A DNA stretch of 64,000 bases, taken from Echinococcus granulosus (Eukaryota > Platyhelminthes > Cestoda > Cyclophyllidea > Taeniidae). The notes beneath the pieces are model-generated. The model was given only the letters and a program-made list of their open reading frames with translations, was not told the DNA's origin and did not search any database. Made by a program: the position numbers and the translations under genes. Below, piece after piece: positions 25,738 through 37,041 of the stretch. The DNA lies in the NCBI RefSeq assembly GCF_000524195.1, contig NW_020170386.1:1446686-1510685 (forward strand), written 5' to 3'. Numbering within the stretch: position 1 is the stretch's first letter; every line of letters begins with the position of its first letter.

Positions 25738-25837
25738 NNNNNNNNNNNNNNNNNNNNNNNNNNNNNNNNNNNNNNNNNNNNNNNNNNNNNNNNNNNNNNN
25801 NNNNNNNNNNNNNNNNNNNNNNNNNNNNNNNNNNNNN

Positions 25838-25883
<46 letters not shown>

Positions 25884-28303
25884 TTACCAGAAGGTGATAT
25901 TCGGCCCCACTTCAAAATGTGCGTCAACAGCGCAAATACTACTTGCGTTTGCAGTTTTCACTGTGAAATATTGGTGTTACGTGAACTTGTGTGCCACAAA
26001 TAAGCTTAGTGCAAATAAACCGATGTAAACTTGTTTTGATTATGAGGGTATGCTACTCATATTTCCAAGGTATCAATTATAGGAAACGGACGCACGAATT
26101 TCCGCAGGCATGCATCGTCGATAATATCCACCGGCCTACAGCCACGCGTTGAACGACGAAGGGTGATTTGCATTTACAACTAGTAAACTGTATCTGAAAC
26201 AAATAAATGTGATGCTCGCTATTTGCAGCGTCTGGAATGACTGACAATGAGCCAGGTATATCCGTGTTACCTCTAACCGAAAAATTGAACGTATTCTGTT
26301 TTTACTGCTGAATGAAAAGGTAAACGAATGAGTCAAAGTTAAACAACTGCAACGCGCAGCATGCTTAATAATGGGCACGTTTTTAAGGTAGAATTGTATT
26401 CCATGATAGCCTGATGCAGCTCGTTGTGGTTAAGTACGACATGAGGGAATCATCGCCTAGTTTCGAATTGGCTTCGCCTTTGTGTGTTAATGCATGTGCT
26501 TATTGTTGATAAGTGAGAAGTGAGAACCTGATTACCAATAGGACAACAGCCGCAAAGATGGACTTTAAACGGACCGATACCTAGCTAGACTATAAGTCGC
26601 CACAGTACCGGCATTCCGACCTGTTAGAAACGAAATGACAGTAAGTAACCACAGTCACTTAGTCGAGCATCTTAATTATGTACTGAAGTGGCTTTTGGGC
26701 CTGCATTTGTAGAGCTTCCTCTATTTTCTCTGCCCTACACTGCTTTAAATGCTTTACTTTTTCTAAGCTACACAACCTTTCAAAGTTGATTATTACGAGT
26801 CTTTTCGAGGTAAACAACAATTTGTAACATGAATTCACGACAATATTGTATAGGCCTAGTGAAATCAAGCTCCTGTGAAAAGAGACATTCCAATAAATGA
26901 AAAAATTCTCATCCTGCAAGCATGTGAACGTCTCAAAGTGGCAATTGGCATTTGAAATACACTATTTCGGAGCGGATAATATTAATTTCAACTGGAAATG
27001 TTACACGACTCGAAGGGCAGACGCCACTAATCAAGCATGGGTGAAGAGTGTGTCGTTATTCTCGTCATTAAAATCGAGGTGTGGACGTAGTTGTCGCTTG
27101 ACTCGAAGTGCATTAATGTTGGTTTGGTGGTATTATTTTCTCTGGTACGCCAAATTGGCTACTTTAACTGAACCCTTAAAGCTGTCGCTGAAAATTCCAA
27201 AACACCATATTACGTAAACTGGAAATGCGAACTTGGCGGATTTAATTCAGGTTGAAATCACGTAAAATTCCACGAAATACATAAGAAGATTTCCTTTTTC
27301 GAAGTGGTTCGAGCGTTTCCGATTCTCGATAGGGCAGTTGGATGATGTCCGTTTATCCCGTCGTCCAAAAATTCCAGTGAAATGCTTCAATTTCCTTCCG
27401 ACTTATATGTCCATCAAGTGTAGCTATTCTCAATAACACACGGGAGCACAAATGAATAAACTTTCATATAGTATAATGAAAAAGAGATATAGGCAATCCA
27501 GAATATGACAACTGTCGATTAAATGCGTCTTGTTTTATTATGCATCAATCAGCGACGGTTTTCAATTTCATAAATCCTAGTCTCAGCCGCAAGTAATAGG
27601 AAAAAGAGCAATCAAAGCAGCGTACTTGAGAACACAACAACTGTTCTGACTACATAAAATCTGCTCCTGAATGTCATCATTTGTACCCCAATATCCATAT
27701 TTCGGTCCGGCATCATGGATGAGTTTTCAAATCGCCACTAACTGCAAGGATTGCGTCACACTATCGCATGAGTTGTATGCGTTTTAACAGGAAAAAGCGC
27801 ATAACATACTGTAGTTTGTTAATGACGTAGCAAACTTCTATTCCCTATATGTACTTCTAGTTGCCACCTTACCCCGATTGAGTGTTAGCGTGCTTACCTT
27901 CGTGCTGGTTTGTTCCCACGTGCCATTTTGTTGTGAATTCCTTCTAAGTGAATATGTGGCCCATAAAAATGTCATTTACTGCTTGGCACTTTCTGGCTGC
28001 TTTAACTTTTTCAATGATAGGAAAAAAGTGGAGTTAAGAACCTTCGAGAAAACCATTACTTTGAAGCAACCTAGACTGGCATAAGCTTGCTACCTAATAG
28101 CATTACATAGGGGTTAGAGCATGGACAGTGTTGGTGAGAGCGATGACACTCCACAAGATCTACTTTTATTCAATAATGTACATATTTAATAAAATGCTCG
28201 ATTGTATTATTCTTCATTAACATATTTTCTAATGAGGTATACGAGATGATTCTGCCACCTAAATAACTAAATCACGATTGATAATGTACTTATGCTTTAT
28301 TCT
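24496..28303. other. intergenic with microsatellite and assembly gap
   Basis: This interval of about 3.8 kb is AT-rich with short, unsupported open frames. It contains the (TA)n array and 100-N gap described separately. No known protein motif, RNA gene or transposase was seen. Confidence 0.4.
25693..25884. repeat. (TA)n microsatellite interrupted by a 100-N assembly gap
   Basis: Alternating TA runs from 25693 to 25737, followed by exactly 100 undetermined bases (25738-25837) and then TA repeats again to about 25884. The round number of Ns suggests a gap of arbitrary length placed where the assembler could not cross the repeat. Open frames across it, encoding Tyr-Ile repeats, are artefacts. 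Confidence 0.95.
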
Positions 28304-28471
28304 TCAATTGACTAGTAACTTGGCAGCTTCACCGACACCTTGCATGTACGTGACACGCCCATAAACGAAAGCGATGGTGAGGTGATCGTCAACTGCTAAA
28401 CCACAGGCAATTAATTTTCTGATAAAGTCAGGTTTTTCTGTAATGCCTAATTTAAGTACCAAGTTAGCCAT
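28304..28471 (-). CDS. Candidate small protein of 55 residues
   Basis: The frame starts at ATG (MANLVLKLGITEK) and ends with TGA. The open frame continues upstream to 28531. A good splice-acceptor-like site (TTTCAG at 28512-28517 on the minus strand) lies about 40 bases before the ATG, compatible with a spliced leader or a 5' exon. An AATAAA signal sits directly after the stop (28296-28301). The sequence has a balanced composition with no repeats, but no family I recognise, no signal peptide and no transmembrane segment. It could be a real small gene, the last exon of a gene whose other exons I cannot see, or chance. Confidence 0.3.
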   Translation of the reverse strand: MANLVLKLGITEKPDFIRKLIACGLAVDDHLTIAFVYGRVTYMQGVGEAAKLLVN

Positions 28472-28739
28472 TGTACTACAGTAGCCGATCTTCAATAGAC
28501 ACGGTTTCAACCTGAAATCTAATTCAAGCACTAAGAATGAACAAGAAATGATTTGCCTTTTCTGAATTCGCTGCGTAGTGGCTTGCCGCCCCTAAGGAGG
28601 AAGGCATATAAATACCGAAGATGCGGCCACAACGTGGAAGAGGCAGGAAAGACCTAGACTTTATCGATTTATTTGCGCACGAATTTGCCATGGCCACCGC
28701 CGGAGTTATTTAAACGCCAATGACAGGCGAGCTGAACCA

Positions 28740-28950
28740 ACGGGCACTGCACGCGATCGTGGTCAGACACTCGCTGGGTGCGGGGCCGCCGCACGCACCG
28801 CGCACGCACACACGCACTCATGCACAGCAACGCTCGCACCTCAGTACGTGCCAAGGCTAGCGCGAGTGTGCACCCTGGCTCTCTTTTTCTCTTTCTTCTG
28901 TGCCTACACAAACGCACACACTTGCATACGTATTCATACACACGCTGACA
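28740..28950. repeat. GC-rich, CACGCA-rich low-complexity tract upstream of the small HSP gene
   Basis: The segment is rich in CGCAC, CACACG and GCACGC units and resembles the tract in the intron at 14755-15145. It ends about 100 bases before the small HSP start codon, so it forms part of the promoter-proximal region. I found no clean nGAAnnTTCnnGAAn heat-shock element in it. Confidence 0.55.
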
Positions 28951-29047
28951 CTCTCCTGGTCTAGTTGGCATCTTTTCTCTGCCGAAACGGGCGCATGTTC
29001 TAAAACCCACTCTGCACACAACGTCGTATCACTTGTGTTGACCTTAT

Positions 29048-30100
29048 ATGGCTATATATCGCTCTGAAATGTCGGTCCCTATACGCGTTGACACAAGTGG
29101 AACTCGTCAGCCCACTGCTGTGCCCATAGTCGCTGGAAAAGGCTACAGCACCCTAGGCGGAAAATCTGCCTCCTCGTCGTCGTGGATCAATAAATCGCAC
29201 GATGATGATCTCTTTAGTCGCTTCGATGACTCCCTCGTGAGTGCACGACGCTCTGACAGCGAGCGTTGGTTCGAGGACATGCGCCGGCGTTTCGATGAAC
29301 GGCGTCGGCAGTGGGATGCCGAGATGCGTGAGATGCGCTCATCGTTTTTCAACACACCTGCCTTTCCACTCAGCAGACCCGAGATCCTAACCTCGGCCTC
29401 CAGCCATCACCACTCTCCACCTTCAACCGCCGAGGATTGTCCTGTTGTCACCAGCTACGAGCGTGGGGTGGACGGAAATCTGCACTTTCTAGCGCAATTC
29501 GATGTTCAACCCTTCCACCAGGATGATGTCCATGTCACGGTGCGTGACAGTCAGATAGTCGTGACAGCAGTTAGAGAGCAGCGCATCGGTACCAGCTCCA
29601 CCTCGAAACAGGTGACCAGAACTGTGGATCTGCCCAGAGGAGCCCAAGAATCCCTCATAACAGCCTCAATCAGCGCTGATAATGTTTTGCTCGTTGACGT
29701 GCCAGTTGGATCAACCACTCAAAGCCTTTCATTCAATACCACCCCAGGCAGCAGTGGAACAAGTGGACTGACGACGCCTTCGACTCTATCTGGCACTGGA
29801 CGCAGCAGTCACCTTTCATCAAGAGCGTCACCAGCTCCATCATTTTTGAGTACTCAGACAAGACCCAGGTTTCATGTCGAAATTCCAGTGGGAAGTGATT
29901 ACAAGCCAGAGGAGATTCAAATACGAACTCTGAACAATCGCGCTTACGTAAGCGCGCGGCATGAGGAAAGACGGTCCAATCGGAGTACCTTTCGTGAGTT
30001 CTCAAAGGAATACGACATTCCAGATCATATTGACCCCAAGTCCATCCGTGCTCGGCTGGAGTATGGGGTCTTGCATTTGGAGGGTTCTGCATTGTCATGA
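29048..30100 (+). CDS. Two-domain small heat-shock protein (alpha-crystallin family)
   Basis: This ATP-independent chaperone binds unfolding proteins in the cytosol. The single exon encodes 350 residues. Residues 1-125 form a Ser/Arg-rich N-terminal region with a charged helical stretch (RWFEDMRRRFDERRRQWD). The first alpha-crystallin domain spans about residues 143-222 (HFLAQFDVQPFHQDDVHVTV to VLLVDVPVG). A Ser/Thr/Gly/Pro-rich linker of about 50 residues follows, then a second domain at about 273-348 (FHVEIPVGSDYKPEEIQIRT to RARLEYGVLHLEG). Two domains in one chain are characteristic of flatworm p36/p40-type small HSPs. The chain ends right after the second domain with no long C-terminal IxI extension. 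A second in-frame ATG lies at codon 8 (MSVPIRV) and could be the true start. The lack of introns fits a stress gene. Large parts of the reverse strand are open by chance. Confidence 0.9.
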   Translation: MAIYRSEMSVPIRVDTSGTRQPTAVPIVAGKGYSTLGGKSASSSSWINKSHDDDLFSRFDDSLVSARRSDSERWFEDMRRRFDERRRQWDAEMREMRSSFFNTPAFPLSRPEILTSASSHHHSPPSTAEDCPVVTSYERGVDGNLHFLAQFDVQPFHQDDVHVTVRDSQIVVTAVREQRIGTSSTSKQVTRTVDLPRGAQESLITASISADNVLLVDVPVGSTTQSLSFNTTPGSSGTSGLTTPSTLSGTGRSSHLSSRASPAPSFLSTQTRPRFHVEIPVGSDYKPEEIQIRTLNNRAYVSARHEERRSNRSTFREFSKEYDIPDHIDPKSIRARLEYGVLHLEGSALS

Positions 30101-33100
30101 GTACAGGAATATACGAAGATGAATCGAATATAAGCAATCCCTCGTCCGTTTTCGTGAGTATTTAGCATTGTCAAGTATACAATTTGTACAAAGCACCTCT
30201 TTAACCACATTTGACTTGCAGTAAAACGGTGACTCATGCTTCAACTTCTTTATTCCATATGTGGCTTTAATTCACACATCACAAGATGAACTGCAAGTTG
30301 TTATGATACACGTACAAAAAAGAAAGTGTACCGACACCACAACTGTATCCTGAATGTTCTTCATTTGAATCATTATAATTGTCGACATTGTAGTTGGGGG
30401 ATAAGTGGGTGGCGCCCTAACCCATCCATAGTGAAACATAGTATTTGGGAATCTCCAATGGATCAAACCAAACTGGGCCATTAGCTCTTTTTTGATTTCA
30501 GAGAATATCCTATTTTGCTTACTGTCACACCTTGTATTAGTCAAAATTAGTATCACTTGGATTTACTCATTTTTAATGATGCCCATGGAAGAGGAGAATC
30601 TTTGCCGAAAATCTTGGTTTTTTTGGTCCTAGAGGCATTTTTAAGGAGGCAAATACTCAAATAACAAATAAATTACAATCATGCAAAATGAACCGACAAA
30701 TTGTCACTTGTATTGAGCGTAGAACAAAATAACTAAAGAGGTCGGATTTCTGGAATCATTGCCTTATATCTCTTTCTAAGCTACAGTTATGAAGGATATT
30801 ACGAAAATGAGGAATTAAAATAGTAAGGACTCCCAGTTAGAAATAAGGCTTATGAAAGTACTTGGTGGTATGCTTTTAGTGGATCATTAGGCTTCATAAT
30901 AGGGTCGTGCCATACCCAAATACAAAGTGTTCCAGTTACCCGCGCACGTTATTCGTTCCACACCCTGGCGCGTTTGATACGAGGACTGATGTATTGACAC
31001 CACAGAGTCCAGTCCATGGGCCGATGCGTTTAGGATTTTTAAAATACATTGGGGAGGTGAACGAGTGTGGTTATGTGGTGGTTTGTTCTTCACCTACATG
31101 ATTGACTCGTGAAGTGGTAAAGCATTTATTCTGGAACTATGTAATTTGATAAGTGGGGGATCCTTCAGTGTACAAAGAAATCATAAATTACACCAGAACT
31201 CTACCAAACGTAGTGTAGATCTTAATAAAAGCAAATGGTTGTGGAGGGTGTTATTCTGACGGTAAAAGACGAGCCAACAGACTCGTTTAGTATCCCTGTA
31301 ACACCACATCGCACACCTGCTTTGGAGTGCTGCTGCAAATGCATAATCAAATCGTCGAATTGCCATGGCAATGTCACGGAAATGGTAATCATAAACCAAT
31401 AGAAATGCATTAGGTACTGATCAGAGGGTATGTACTATTGCAATCACGTCCGCATTACACCATTCAACCTCAATGGACGCAAAAAAGGCGCTAACTGCGC
31501 GTTTAAAATTTTTTGCCCATCTTCATGATGGGCTGTTTCAGCAATATGAACTATGGCAATTTGTGGATCGTGCAGCTGTCCCAGACAAAAACAGGGGATG
31601 TTTTCACCCCTTTAAGCGGTTCTAATGCGCGTCGTCACCATTGTTAGACCGTACCTCCAAGGCCTGGGAGACTGCGATTAGCCTACATTCAGGAAATTTT
31701 GCAGCGCTCGCCTCCAACCTTTGGATCAGTGCGGAACTTTAAGTCGAGGCTAAATTACTTCAAAAATAGCAGTGAGTAATTCACAAAACCTGGGTAGATA
31801 TTTTGGCACCGACATAACACTTTTTAGACTTTTGCATCAAAGTCACCGAAACCAACTTCTGCTTAAGTAGTAGCTAATCGTAAAACAGAAGTGAACATCA
31901 TCTATTCATAGCATTACATTTACATCTTTCATTTAACAAGAACAGTAAATCAGAGGAAACCTCCCATTTATTGCACCAAGAAAAATTTCAGCATTCATAT
32001 TTTCAACAATTGCCATCGGAGACCAGAAATGTCATACAATTCCGAACGGACTGCGCATATTGGTAAATTCGTAAAATATTCATCTAGGGCAGGAAAAAGA
32101 AGGCGATTCCGTCACTTTCCCCTTGACATTTGCGGGCACCAGGCAAACACTTGCAGCATCGCCCCAAAAGATGACTTCAGAAGCAGTATTGACATAAACA
32201 GTTTCATTCCACTATAAAATAATTTCTTTGTGGTAGATAAAGATTTAGGCAAGAAATATTCTTGAACTCGGCTAAATTTGAAAATTAAATCAGATACTTC
32301 TTAAAAGCGACTAAGGTGAAGGCCACGCTTCCCGCCCGAAGTAATCACGTAGGCAGCTGAAGAAAAGTTGGGTGATGAAAGTAGATATAAACTTTGTGCA
32401 TGTTCTTATTTGTTACCAAAACTGAGAGTAGATTTATCCAGTCCTAAAACATATGAGTCAAACAACCCAAATTACTCTAGGAGAAGTGCAATAAAACCTC
32501 ACTTCAATGGGCAAGAAAGTAGGTTGAAAGCATACATGTTTCCCTTAAATGAACGTTGAATGAGATGAAGTACTTAAATAAGGGCGATCAGCAGAGTAGG
32601 GCTGCTGCACTACATCCTTTATTGACGAAATGTGCAGACTAAATATAGCTCACTTTAATAGTTCTGAGCCAGTTTGTTGTATGCTAAAGAGATAATGCTG
32701 CCTTGAATGGACCGAAGCAAAACTTCCGCTGAACGAAAGCAAGGTTACACTTGGCATTCACCTTTTATATGGCCAGTTTTCTATTTATCTAGCACTCGTA
32801 AGATACGAGTTCCCGTACCCCCTCATTTTTCCCAGCAGAACCTCTGAATGCCTATATCAACACGCATCCTGATTTCAAACACGGCTGCCAAACTGTAATA
32901 GGGAAATCCCCAGAGCCTTCACCTCTTTCAACATGACCGCGCTGCACCCTACACTGTTCAACGATAGCATTACTTGATCGCCCCGATGGTCTAGAGCGTC
33001 CCTGGCGAGATTAACAAATGGGCAAACACACAGTGCAAAAGAACCCGCCAGTACCCGTCGACAGACTCGTAGCTAGCACACAGACACCACCTGGGGAGTG

Positions 33101-33370
33101 CACACAACTCCTCCAGAGAAGCTCTAGGACTGATGGTGACTCCACTGTGAGTTTCACAGCACGCTTCAGTGAAGACGTGATTGACCCAGATATTATTTTG
33201 AATGCTTATTTCAGTAAATGAAAGGCTCTTGCAAATGTGTAAAGATCTTCCAAAGGAGACCTAAATGCGTAACTCAGGCTTAAAAAAAACGACTAGCCCG
33301 GTCAAATTCTGCGTTTAGAGATAAAGAACCACTAGAATCAAGAGTAAACACGAAAAGTTAGCAAAAGATT
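30101..33370. other. intergenic, no recognisable gene
   Basis: About 3.3 kb of AT-rich sequence between convergent small HSP and PSMA4. Only short unsupported frames occur, for example one of 67 codons at 33018-33221 with no known motif. It must contain both 3' untranslated regions. Confidence 0.4.
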
Positions 33371-35035
33371 TTATTTTTTCTCGGCGCCTCTCAGAGTGGC
33401 CTCAGAGCCCTTTGAAGAAGAATCCGATACTCTTGGGTAGGTGGCTTCCGCATGCTTGATAAGAGCATCAACCTCACTTTGAGGGCAGATTTTTATATGG
33501 GTTTTATCTTCCACTCGTTGCAAAAGACCGATCTCAACCTATACAAAAGCAAAAAACAAGTTACTTATTTTTAAAAAGTAAAAATTCATCCTGTGCACAA
33601 GACGCAAAGTCACGAGGACTGATGATATCAAAAAAAAAGAGCAATAACCCGCAACTATGGGACGGAAATAAAGTTTGGTTATTGTCAAACATGTGGGACA
33701 CCTTGTTCAGGTCCTCTTTCAGAAAACTTTATCATAACAACATACAGCAACCTCAAGGGAGGCTTACGAAACCGATTGTCAAACGGAAATTTTTATGAAA
33801 ACACTCAATAAGACATCTAGCTACTGAGGTATGGTTGGGCTAATTCAAACAATAGAAAAGCCACTGAGTCCGAGCAAACACAAACAGTTATTGAGAAAAG
33901 GCAAGCGACAATATAGGTTTATAAACGGAAGGGACTAAAAACAACAGTAACTTAGTTTACAGTGTATCACAGAACAAGTTAGACACTAAGCAGTCAGATG
34001 CAAAAACAACAGAATGGAAATTTATTAAATCAAGAAGGCCGTTTTAATTTAAAAACTTAATTCACAGCAAAGACCACAATTAAAACCAATTGCAAGAAAA
34101 CAAACAACCGCTTCAAGTGCAACATTTGCGGTGGGAAAGCAAGAGTCGATATCAGTCCTCACCTTATCTGATGTCAATTTCGACATCGTCATAATCTTAT
34201 AAAGCACCTTTACGCAAAGTTTAACCGCCTCTTCCGCTGTGCATTCAGGACTGTAGTCCGACTCGAGGATAGACGAGGCGGCTGACGAATTGGAGCCTAT
34301 GCATGTAGCCTTCCAGCCCAGAAAATTGCCTGACGGGTCATTTTGATAAAGTTGATAACCATAGTGTTTGTCCCAGCCGACAAAAAGCATTGAAACGCCA
34401 AAAGGCCGACGACCACCATACATCGTGTAGCCATGCTGGATATCACAGATATGGCTCACCAACTGTTCCACTGGTATTGGTTCCTGGTAGGCTAGAAGAT
34501 ATCTAGATAAGCAGAAAAGGCCTCAGCGTACTACAGATAATGAAGCGGTAGTAGGCAGTACCTCAAGTAAACTGATATTCACGCCACAACGAATTAGCCA
34601 AAAACAAAAGCAAAATTAGAAAACTAAACAGCATAAGCTTTTATTAGTGAAACGTAAAGCAAACTAACGCATTCACACCTTTGAGCGATAAGACGCATCT
34701 CCTTTATCAGTACAGTAGCATCAGCTGTGATTCCTGCAACTGCGCAAGCAATATCATCAGTAATTCTAAATATCTTTTCTGAAAAAGTAGACTCGTCCAA
34801 GAGTTTATTAATAAAACGCTTTTCACCAGCGAGGACTATGCCATCCCTCGCAACAATCCCAAGACATGTAGGTGCGTGACCAACAGCTTCAATTGCGTAT
34901 TCTACTTGATATAAACGACCTAAAAATAAATATGCATCAGTAGCTACCCTACCCTCTGGTGAGAAAATTGTTGTTCGAGTATCATAACGACGAGCCTTAA
35001 ATCACAAAATACTGGAAGTAAGAGGAGCCTACCAT
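33371..35035 (-). CDS. PSMA4: 20S proteasome subunit alpha type-4
   Basis: PSMA4 (alpha-3 in yeast numbering) is one of seven alpha-ring subunits gating the 20S proteasome. Coding exons are 35035-35033 (ATG only), 34995-34953, 34919-34679, 34502-34163 and 33538-33371, all phase-consistent, giving 264 residues (human 261). Family signature [15 protein letters not shown], then [55 protein letters not shown] and [17 protein letters not shown]. The gate motif Tyr-Asp-Thr-Arg is intact. The first two introns are 37 nt and 33 nt. The 33-nt intron (34920-34952) has no in-frame stop, so retention would insert 11 residues after the gate segment. The intron after the ATG leaves a coding exon of three bases. 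An AATAAA hexamer overlaps the stop codon. Confidence 0.94.
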
Positions 35036-37041
35036 TTTTCAGCAAACTATTTAAAGCTGCACCAGAAGTACCATCGACTCGAACAATCATAAGCCATAGA
35101 ATGTGAAGCGCAATTTTTACTAAAAAATCAGCGGTTTCAAATATTTTGAAAAACTTGTTTTAATAGAACTATCTAAGCTGTAAGTGTACAGACCTTTTTT
35201 AGGAAAGAATTAATACAATTTTATTTCTAAACAAATCAAGTTCAAATTTGTGCGTGAAGGTGGAAAGATGCTGTTGATTTTTTAACACATTTAGGTTGGA
35301 AAAATTAACCGGTAAATTAATTTGTTTTAGAAACTAGAGATCCTCTTGCGGGCAATCGTCAAATAAACGCGTTGCTGCAATTGTTGAGCTTAGGACAATT
35401 TATTTTTGGCATTTATAACAGTCCATTATCTGATATCAGACCATTCGCAATGGGATTTGCAGTTTTTTCTTCTTCTCTCGCTTTTATACCCTTAGAACGA
35501 GTACACTGGTTTGATACGGACATGCCTCAGTGAGTAGCGTTTTTTAAAGAGGTACATTTATCGTCGATTACGCATATTCGCCGCGTATGTCCTCTTCGAG
35601 GCAGGCTGCGCCCAATCCAAAACAAGGCTTACACTGTCCTACTCTTGTGTCGGGATCTTTTCTTGAATATGTGTCGAATACGGTCTTCTACCTAGGTGTT
35701 TCCTTCTCAGGAGATCGCTTTGAACACAATCAAAATATTTAAAGTGGTTCCACTTTTAACCTACGGAAGTTGAGCACAGAGCAATGTAGCACTGGTCTTG
35801 GGGCAAAATTCTTGATTAAACATACATCTCACCTGATATTATATGAATTTATGCAAAACCGGCATCATTACAGTCATTGCAAATGCATCCTCTTATTTCC
35901 TTTGCCACCTATTACTTCCAAGCTTAGCAAAATGCTTTAGTACTGTGAAATAATGTAATGCTTTGGTCGTTTGCTTAACTGTGCATTTTGATTACGCTGG
36001 CACTTATTGCTCCACTATGGTATTTTCGCTTGCCAATGGCCTCAGCATTTCTTTACACCTGGAAGACTCGCCGTGCAACAGTACTATCTCGAATGAGGTA
36101 GGTGGAACCATATATTGAATTATGGATCCACAAATAGAAGGTTTCGTGGAGTCAGTGGAAAAGATTTATCATTACGGAAGAATCACGAAATTCAAAGGAA
36201 AGGAATAAAGGTATATGTCTTCTAAAATACGCGTTGTCTCCGTCAGCATTTCATGTGTTTTAGTTCGAACAGCATCCACAGTGCCTCCTGGTCAGCCAAG
36301 CAAAAAAATAAACGGAGTCCTATTTTACTAAGACGACTAAATACCACCGAATTCCTTTACAAACAATGGCGACGTCGCCGCCATCTTAACCCCTGTGGTC
36401 AAAGCCCATATCGGAGCAGAGCTACCAAATAGACAAACGGTACTCACTTAAAACCAGCTGCCCACCACAAATAATAACTTGTTAATAAGTAGTTGGAATA
36501 TTCAACTGGGGTTCGGAACATTGATTCCAGCCATTCTTAGTCACTCAGAAGCTTCATCATGCAAAAGGAACACTAATTTATGGTAGCAGAAGTAAAAGGA
36601 CAGAAAGGGAGGAGATTGGACTAGGGCAACAGTAATAAGAAGGAACATATATCACAAAGATGGCTTAAGTCAGTATTTTTCACATTGCAGATTCATGAAA
36701 TGGTCCCATCTTTACCCAACTTTCCATGAAGGTTGAAGTTAGAACTGGGGTTTTCTTCGCATCAAAAATACCTATAAAAGCAATAAAGAACTTTCCATGA
36801 CTTCGACATAACCTTAATCACAGAGTAAATCCCAGATGTCTTCAGGAAGACAAGGGTGCTGACAGCAGACCCCGTAAAGTAATCAATTTACGGATGTTGG
36901 ATTGGGATGAACTGAATCAGGAAAGGTAGACAAGAAGCCAAATTAGTGCATTTACCGTCAGTAGATAGGATTATAGTAGTGCCTGCAACCAAAGAGATAA
37001 CGTCCTCCCACAACGGTTTGTGTGTAGAAGCGAGGCTGAGA
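35036..37041. other. intergenic and uncertain 3' end of the KIAA0930 homologue
   Basis: About 2 kb with no well-supported gene. Bases 36888-36982 on the minus strand could encode a last exon of the KIAA0930 homologue: an AG acceptor at 36983-36984 continues in frame from the donor at 37058 to a TAA at 36888. The resulting tail does not resemble the family C-terminus, so this is uncertain. Confidence 0.35.

Noticed and set aside
25613..26003. Open frames of 65-127 codons encoding Tyr-Ile repeats
   Set aside because: They translate the TA microsatellite and the N gap, not a gene.
28669..29019. Minus-strand frame of 116 codons upstream of the small HSP
   Set aside because: Low-complexity Cys/Arg/Val translation of the CACGCA-rich tract, with no motif.
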